Of a stretch of 12,244 nucleotides of DNA, positions 7,445 to 12,244 are shown one piece after another. A program made the translations under genes and the position numbers. Positions within the stretch are counted from its first letter, which is position 1. Every line of letters begins with the position of its first letter. Below the pieces are notes generated by a model. The model searched no databases. It saw only the letters and a list, made by a program, of their open reading frames with translations, and was not told the DNA's origin. The DNA is from Chlorobiota bacterium (GTDB taxonomy: Bacteria; Bacteroidota; Bacteroidia; Bacteroidales; F082): assembly GCA_030619415.1 (NCBI GenBank), contig JAUXBM010000017.1:1-12244 (forward strand), written 5' to 3'.

Positions 7445-8110
7445 ATGAATAAACTAGTTTTAGTATTTTTAGGTAGTTTAATATTTATCCTGCCCGCCTG
7501 CAAACAACAACATCAACCACCTTGCACGGAAAAACAAAACAAGGCTCTTGTAGAAGAAGTTGAAAAGAATTTCAACAATTTGCTCAACATTGCTGCCAAG
7601 GAAGATTTTGTGAATTTTCAAAATTATCTGGATGATAATGTAACCGTGATGGCTGAGGGGTATTGGGTCCCTTATGATTCGATACCTGATTATGTTTTTG
7701 AAATATTTACAAACCTGGTACACGATAGCGTTGAGATCAAGAAAAAAGCATACGATGTTGTATGTTGTCATAACACGGCAGTATATCAGCGCGTATTGGC
7801 TTTCTTTTATCCGGTTGACACTGCACGTGGTTGTTATAAGGATATGATAATTCCGATGAGTCTAAACATCACTTCTGAAAAATCATCTACAGCAGATGAA
7901 GATTACGAAGCAGGTATAGAAACAATGCAAATCAAACCGGTTGATACATCAGGAAATAATTTAGTTTTATTAAAACCTGTAAAAAGATTAATTCCGGTTA
8001 AAACAGCAGCTATTTCAATTGTTTGGAACAAAGAGAACGAATCATGGAAAGTGAAACATCTTCATCTTTCATTGGGGCTTAAACGCACGCGCATTTACGA
8101 GATGAAATAG
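7445..8110 (+). CDS. lipoprotein with probable NTF2/SnoaL-like fold
   Basis: A 221-residue predicted lipoprotein. The start at ATG 7445 gives a classic lipoprotein signal peptide, MNKLVLVFLGSLIFILPAC, with lipidated Cys19; an in-frame non-ATG start at 7403 would add 14 residues ahead of the signal and is rejected. The residues after Cys19 (KQQHQPPC) do not match the known Bacteroidota surface-export signals (K-(D/E)2 or QA-(D/E)2), so the anchored location (inner leaflet or surface) is open. The mature part reads like the NTF2/SnoaL/DUF4440 fold: helix ALVEEVEKNFNNLLNIAAKEDFVNFQNYL, strand DNVTVMAEG, helix FEIFTNLVHD, then strands ending in ISIVWNKENESWKVKHLHLSL. That ending is typical of this fold. 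Cys27, Cys107, Cys108 and Cys130 could form disulfides. No catalytic role can be assigned. It stands alone between a terminator and convergent rdgB. Confidence 0.82.
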   Translation: MNKLVLVFLGSLIFILPACKQQHQPPCTEKQNKALVEEVEKNFNNLLNIAAKEDFVNFQNYLDDNVTVMAEGYWVPYDSIPDYVFEIFTNLVHDSVEIKKKAYDVVCCHNTAVYQRVLAFFYPVDTARGCYKDMIIPMSLNITSEKSSTADEDYEAGIETMQIKPVDTSGNNLVLLKPVKRLIPVKTAAISIVWNKENESWKVKHLHLSLGLKRTRIYEMK

Positions 8111-8246
8111 TAAAATAATTCTGAATTCCTGGTTTGACTTAATTAATCTCTTTAAAGGTTACGCCTGGGAATCATGCATACCTTCTTGATTGTTAAATTA
8201 GTGTTTAAGAAAGTTTATTCCTTGCAAAAGGGCTGATTTGCATGTG

Positions 8247-8825
8247 CTAATTGTCCCCTAAAAAAGAAACCAGTTTGTCCATTGCTTTTTTCCGGTGACT
8301 GATGGTGTTTTTCAATTCTGAGGACATCTCAGCAAAAGTATGGTTATATCCATCAGGTACAAAAACAGGGTCGTAGCCAAAGCCAACCCCTCCCCTTTTT
8401 TCATCAATAATCTGACCGTTGGCTATCCCTTCAAAAAAATGTTCTTTTCCATCAAGTATCAATGAAACAACGGTTCTGAAACGCGCTTTTCTATTTTCAA
8501 TACCACGAAGTTCACTTAAGATTTTTGCAATGTTGTTTTCCGCATTGCCATCCTCCCCTGCATAGCGGGCTGAATAAACACCCGGCCTTCCATTGAGCGC
8601 TTCAATTTCCAAACCTGTGTCATCCGAAAAACAATTCATACCAAACTTTTTAAATACAAACTTAGATTTGATCGATGCATTTTCTTCAAGTGTTTTGCCC
8701 GTTTCCGGGATATCGCCTGCAAATCCAATTTCATTAAGGCCAAGCACTTCAAAACTACCGGCTAAAATTTGTTGAACTTCCTCCAGCTTATGTTTGTTGT
8801 TTGTGGCAAAAATGATTTTACGCAT
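8247..8825 (-). CDS. rdgB: dITP/XTP pyrophosphatase (RdgB/HAM1 family)
   Basis: Cytoplasmic house-cleaning enzyme that hydrolyses non-canonical purine nucleoside triphosphates (dITP, ITP, XTP) to monophosphate and pyrophosphate, keeping deaminated bases out of DNA and RNA. The product has 192 residues, the usual length. Motifs: [12 protein letters not shown] (6-17; substrate binding), [16 protein letters not shown] (40-55), [24 protein letters not shown] (starting at Ser67, with the catalytic-type Asp68/Asp69), [19 protein letters not shown] and the C-terminal ISHRKKA. All are intact. ATG 8825 is the obvious start. The gene is divergent from pyc, 104 nt away, and convergent with the lipoprotein gene across 136 nt in which I see no clear terminator. 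Confidence 0.97.
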   Translation of the reverse strand: MRKIIFATNNKHKLEEVQQILAGSFEVLGLNEIGFAGDIPETGKTLEENASIKSKFVFKKFGMNCFSDDTGLEIEALNGRPGVYSARYAGEDGNAENNIAKILSELRGIENRKARFRTVVSLILDGKEHFFEGIANGQIIDEKRGGVGFGYDPVFVPDGYNHTFAEMSSELKNTISHRKKAMDKLVSFLGDN

Positions 8826-8871
8826 ACTGTTTAAAATCTAAAATGAGGCATAAATCTAAGGGTTTAATTGG

Positions 8872-8879
8872 TAACTTTG
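8872..8879 (+). promoter_or_regulatory. candidate -7 element for pyc
   Basis: TAACTTTG is an exact TAnnTTTG match, 50 nt before the pyc ATG in the rdgB-pyc divergent region. No TTG lies at the expected upstream spacing, so the -33 half is missing or weak. Confidence 0.35.
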
Positions 8880-8929
8880 AAGGTAATCGTAAATTCTCCA
8901 ATAACGGATCAAAAACCAAGTAATATTCC

Positions 8930-11900
8930 ATGAAAATCAAGAAAGTACTGGTCGCCAACCGTGGTGAAATTGCCATTAGGGTATTCCGGGCGTGCACCGA
9001 GTTAAACATCCAAACCTTAGCTATTTACACTTTCGAAGACCGTTATTCGCGTCACCGTTTTAAAGCTGACGAAGCCTACCAGGTGGGTGCGGATGATGAC
9101 CCATTAAAACCCTATCTCGACATAGACGAAATTGTGGGTCTCGCTGTCAGAAAAAAGGTCGATGCTATTCATCCGGGTTACGGTTTCCTTTCGGAGAATA
9201 CTGAATTTGCCAGGAAATGTGCTGAAAATGGAATCATTTTTATCGGGCCAAAACCTGAAGTGATGGACAAACTGGGCAATAAAATAAATGCCAAAGAAAT
9301 TGCAAAAATCGCAGGTGTCCCAATTATTGAGAGCAACGAAAAACCATTGACAGATGGAGATGTGGCCCTTGAAGAGGCCAAGCGGATTGGTTTCCCAGTC
9401 ATGCTGAAAGCAGCGTCGGGTGGAGGCGGCAGGGGCATGCGTGTTGTTCATGACCCAGAACACCTCATCAATGAATTTAAAGCAGCCCGGAATGAAGCCG
9501 GAAATGCTTTTGGTGATGATACGGTATTTATTGAAAAATTTGTCAGCAACCCAAAACACATCGAAATCCAGATCATGGCCGACAACCATGGCAACATTGT
9601 CCACCTTTATGAAAGAGATTGTTCTGTTCAGCGTCGTTATCAAAAAGTTGTTGAAATGGCGCCTTCGCTCAACCTGGAAAAGGATGTCAAAGAAAAACTC
9701 TACCAATATGCCATCAATATTTGTAAAGCTGTCAATTACAACAACCTGGGAACTGTTGAATTTTTGGTTGAAAGAGACCAGATTTATTTTATCGAAGTCA
9801 ATCCACGCATACAGGTTGAACACACGGTAACCGAAATGGTAACCGGCCGTGATCTTGTAAAATCACAAATTTTCATCGCCGGTGGATACAAATTAAGCGA
9901 TGTCCAGATAAAGATTCCGTCACAGGATGCCATCGAAGTAAACGGGTTCTCCATTCAATGCCGGATCACAACCGAAAATCCAAGAGAAGATTTCAAACCG
10001 GATTATGGCACCATTACGGCTTACAGAAGTGCCGGGGGATTTGGTATCCGGCTGGACGCAGGCAGTGTTTACCAGGGTGTATCGATCAGTCCTTTCTTCG
10101 ACTCGATGTTGGTGAAGGTAACCTCACATTCTACCTCCTTAGACGGAGCCATCCGCAAAATGGCCCGGGCGCTGATTGAATTCAGGATTCGTGGCGTAAA
10201 AACCAACATCCAGTTTTTGGAAAATATTATCCATCACCCGGTTTTCGCTGAAGGAAAAGCGACAGTTGATTTTATCAAGAATTACCCTGAATTGACAATC
10301 ATCCAACCCCGAAGAGACCGGGCAACAAAAATCATCAGGTATTTGGGTGAGGTGATCATTAACGGTAATCCTGATGTAAAATTCATCGACCCCACCAGGA
10401 AATTTACTAAACCGGTCGTGCCCAAATTTGATCCACAAGCAAGTTATCAAAAAGGCACTAAGGATTTGCTAACCGAATTGGGGCCTGAAAAATTTGCCGA
10501 ATGGCTAAAAAATGAAAAGAAAATTCATTTTACCGATACCACTTTCCGCGATGCACACCAGTCGCTGCTCGCTACCCGCATCAGGACCCACGACATGCTT
10601 GAAGTGGCTGAAAGTTTTGCCAAAAACCACCCCGACACATTCAGCATGGAAGTTTGGGGAGGCGCCACCTTCGATGTTTGCCTGCGGTTTTTACAGGAAA
10701 ATCCGTGGAAACGACTTCGCAAACTTCGTAGTCGTATTCCGAATATCTTATTGCAAATGTTGATTCGTGGGTCCAACGCAGTAGGTTATACTGCTTATCC
10801 CAACAACCTGATTGAAAGGTTTGTGATTGAATCGTGGGAAAATGGTATCGATATCTTCCGCATTTTCGATTCGCTTAACTGGCTGAAAGCGATGGAAGCC
10901 AGCATTGGATTTGTCAGGAACAAGACGCAGGGAATTGCCGAGGTAAGCATGTGCTATACGGGCGATATTCTCGATCCGAAAAGATCCAAATACAGCCTTG
11001 AGTATTATATACAAATGGCCAAAGATATTGAGAATGCCGGAGCACATATCCTCGCAATCAAAGACATGGCCGGGCTATTGAAACCTTATGCTGCCACAGA
11101 ATTGATCACAGCCTTAAAAGAAACCATCAATATTCCGATACACCTTCACACCCACGATACTTCAGCACTTCAGCACGCCACCTATTTAAAAGCCATCGAG
11201 GCCGGTGTGGATGTAGTAGATGTTGCTTTGGGTGGCCTTTCGGGATTAACCTCCCAGCCCAATTTCAACTCCATCGTTGAAATGATGAAATTCCAGGAGC
11301 GTGAAAATCCTGTTGATATTGACAAATTGAATAAGTTTTCAAATTATTGGGAAGCCGTTCGCGAATTCTATTACCCTTTTGAGTCGGGCTTGAAAGCGGG
11401 CACCGCTGAAGTTTTTGACCATGAGATTCCGGGAGGACAATATTCAAACCTTAAACCCCAGATGAACGGGCTTGGACTGGCAGATCAATTCAATGAAGTG
11501 AAACAGGCTTATGGTGAGGTGAACCAGCTGTTTGGAGATATTGTGAAGGTTACACCAAGCTCCAAAGTTGTGGGCGATATGGCACTCTATCTTGTCACCA
11601 ACAAAATGAAAGCGTCGGAAGTACTTGAAAAAGGTGATACAATTTCGTGGCCCGAATCTGTCCAGGCATTTTTCAGGGGTGATTTAGGCCAACCTCAGGG
11701 AGGCTTTCCAAAAGACCTTCAAAAGGTTATTCTCAAAGACAAAAAACCTTATACCGATCAGCCAAATGCTCATCTCGAACCCATTGATTTTGATGCAGAG
11801 ATGATTGAATTTAATGAGAAATATAAAAACATCTTATCGAGAGATACGGACATCACCGACTTCTTGTCGCATAAACTTTACCCAAAAGTTTACGAAGACT

Positions 11901-12244
11901 ATATGGAAAAGCTGAAAATGTATGGCAACATTTCTAAAATACCAACATTAAATTTCTTTTATGGCATGAAGGAGGAAGAAGAAGTGTTGGTAGATATCGC
12001 ACCCGGAAAAACGGTTATTGTGAAGCTACTGTCCATCGGGCCGGCAAATGAAGAAGGTTCGCGAACCGTATTCTTCCAGGTAAACGGGCAAACAAGGAAC
12101 GTTGAAATCATTGACCAATCGCTCGGTATCGAGGTGGTCGAAAATATAAAGGTGGATCATGATGATCCCAACCAGGTTGGATCGCCATTACAAGGCATGC
12201 TGTCGAAAGTATTTGTTGAAAAGGGACAAAAGGTGAAAAAGAAC
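8930..12244 (+). CDS. pyc: pyruvate carboxylase, 3'-truncated by window edge
   Basis: Biotin enzyme that carboxylates pyruvate to oxaloacetate using ATP and bicarbonate, refilling the TCA cycle and feeding gluconeogenesis. The frame is open for 1105 codons from ATG 8930 (MKIKKVLVANRGEIAIR) to the last base; about 40 residues are missing compared with the family's ~1150. Domains in order: biotin carboxylase (about 1-450) with ATP-grasp loop ASGGGGRGM (162-170) and EVNPRIQVEHTVTE (289-302); carboxyltransferase from about 530 with TFRDAHQS (538-545), Asp541, the probable carbamylated Lys711 in IKDMAGLLKP and metal ligands His740/His742 in HLHTHD; the PYC/OADA region with KVTPSSKVVGDM (873-884); and the start of the biotin-carrier domain (GSPLQGML, about 1084-1091). 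The biotinyl-Lys motif lies beyond the window. All three activities sit in one chain. No frameshift was found at the codons checked along the frame. The ATG is set by the conserved N-terminus; no SD is visible. Confidence 0.97.
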   Translation, partial: MKIKKVLVANRGEIAIRVFRACTELNIQTLAIYTFEDRYSRHRFKADEAYQVGADDDPLKPYLDIDEIVGLAVRKKVDAIHPGYGFLSENTEFARKCAENGIIFIGPKPEVMDKLGNKINAKEIAKIAGVPIIESNEKPLTDGDVALEEAKRIGFPVMLKAASGGGGRGMRVVHDPEHLINEFKAARNEAGNAFGDDTVFIEKFVSNPKHIEIQIMADNHGNIVHLYERDCSVQRRYQKVVEMAPSLNLEKDVKEKLYQYAINICKAVNYNNLGTVEFLVERDQIYFIEVNPRIQVEHTVTEMVTGRDLVKSQIFIAGGYKLSDVQIKIPSQDAIEVNGFSIQCRITTENPREDFKPDYGTITAYRSAGGFGIRLDAGSVYQGVSISPFFDSMLVKVTSHSTSLDGAIRKMARALIEFRIRGVKTNIQFLENIIHHPVFAEGKATVDFIKNYPELTIIQPRRDRATKIIRYLGEVIINGNPDVKFIDPTRKFTKPVVPKFDPQASYQKGTKDLLTELGPEKFAEWLKNEKKIHFTDTTFRDAHQSLLATRIRTHDMLEVAESFAKNHPDTFSMEVWGGATFDVCLRFLQENPWKRLRKLRSRIPNILLQMLIRGSNAVGYTAYPNNLIERFVIESWENGIDIFRIFDSLNWLKAMEASIGFVRNKTQGIAEVSMCYTGDILDPKRSKYSLEYYIQMAKDIENAGAHILAIKDMAGLLKPYAATELITALKETINIPIHLHTHDTSALQHATYLKAIEAGVDVVDVALGGLSGLTSQPNFNSIVEMMKFQERENPVDIDKLNKFSNYWEAVREFYYPFESGLKAGTAEVFDHEIPGGQYSNLKPQMNGLGLADQFNEVKQAYGEVNQLFGDIVKVTPSSKVVGDMALYLVTNKMKASEVLEKGDTISWPESVQAFFRGDLGQPQGGFPKDLQKVILKDKKPYTDQPNAHLEPIDFDAEMIEFNEKYKNILSRDTDITDFLSHKLYPKVYEDYMEKLKMYGNISKIPTLNFFYGMKEEEEVLVDIAPGKTVIVKLLSIGPANEEGSRTVFFQVNGQTRNVEIIDQSLGIEVVENIKVDHDDPNQVGSPLQGMLSKVFVEKGQKVKKN

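Noticed and set aside
8220..8246. Hairpin GCAAA...TTTGC as terminator between the lipoprotein and rdgB genes
   Set aside because: The stem is only 5 bp, A/T-rich, and lacks a T run on either strand at the right place.
9104..9823. Minus-strand open frame of 239 codons
   Set aside because: It is fully antisense to the well-conserved biotin carboxylase domain of pyc and resembles no known protein.
8872..12244. Separate biotin carboxylase (accC) and carboxyltransferase genes
   Set aside because: A single continuous frame encodes BC, CT and the start of the carrier domain with no internal stop, as in one-chain pyruvate carboxylase.

Overview
The window looks like ordinary chromosome from a member of the Bacteroidota, probably an environmental Bacteroidia-type lineage. 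The evidence is moderate-to-low G+C, AT-rich intergenic DNA with TAnnTTTG-like promoter elements, start sites mostly without Shine-Dalgarno sequences, and gene types that match Bacteroidota families: the long PurC form, a PhoH-PurC pair, the SDWG-type DUF62 protein and single-chain pyruvate carboxylase. The species cannot be named from the sequence alone.

Layout from left to right. (1) 1-876 is the 3' two-thirds of tyrosyl-tRNA synthetase, cut by the window edge. (2) 1015-1899 encodes a transglutaminase-fold (SirB1-like) protein that starts at TTG and lacks a catalytic cysteine. (3) 2833-3801 and 1893-2840, both on the minus strand, are phoH followed by purC with an 8-nt overlap. (4) 3932-4708 is a divergently transcribed SAM hydroxide adenosyltransferase (DUF62) family gene with an altered active-site motif. 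(5) On the minus strand, an exported TonB-C-terminal-domain-like protein (5314-5943) lies 13 nt upstream of a PAP2 membrane phosphatase (4716-5300). (6) 6153-7187 is a patatin-like phospholipase preceded by a strong GGAGG and followed by a clear intrinsic terminator. (7) 7445-8110 is a lipoprotein with a probable NTF2/SnoaL-like fold. (8) 8247-8825, minus strand, is the RdgB/HAM1 house-cleaning pyrophosphatase. (9) 8930 to the right edge is pyruvate carboxylase, complete except for the last part of its biotin-carrier domain.

Most genes are housekeeping: translation (tyrS), purine synthesis (purC), nucleotide-pool cleaning (rdgB), anaplerosis (pyc) and RNA-related ATPase (phoH). The less understood genes are the DUF62 variant, the exported TonB-like protein with its PAP2 neighbour, the solitary patatin and the NTF2-like lipoprotein. 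I found no CRISPR array, insertion sequence, phage gene, tRNA or rRNA. No stretch over 300 bases lacks a gene; the longest gaps are 7188-7444 (terminator, otherwise featureless) and 5944-6152. I did not find a convincing new multi-gene system. The best leads are single proteins whose sequences depart from the canonical active sites of their families.
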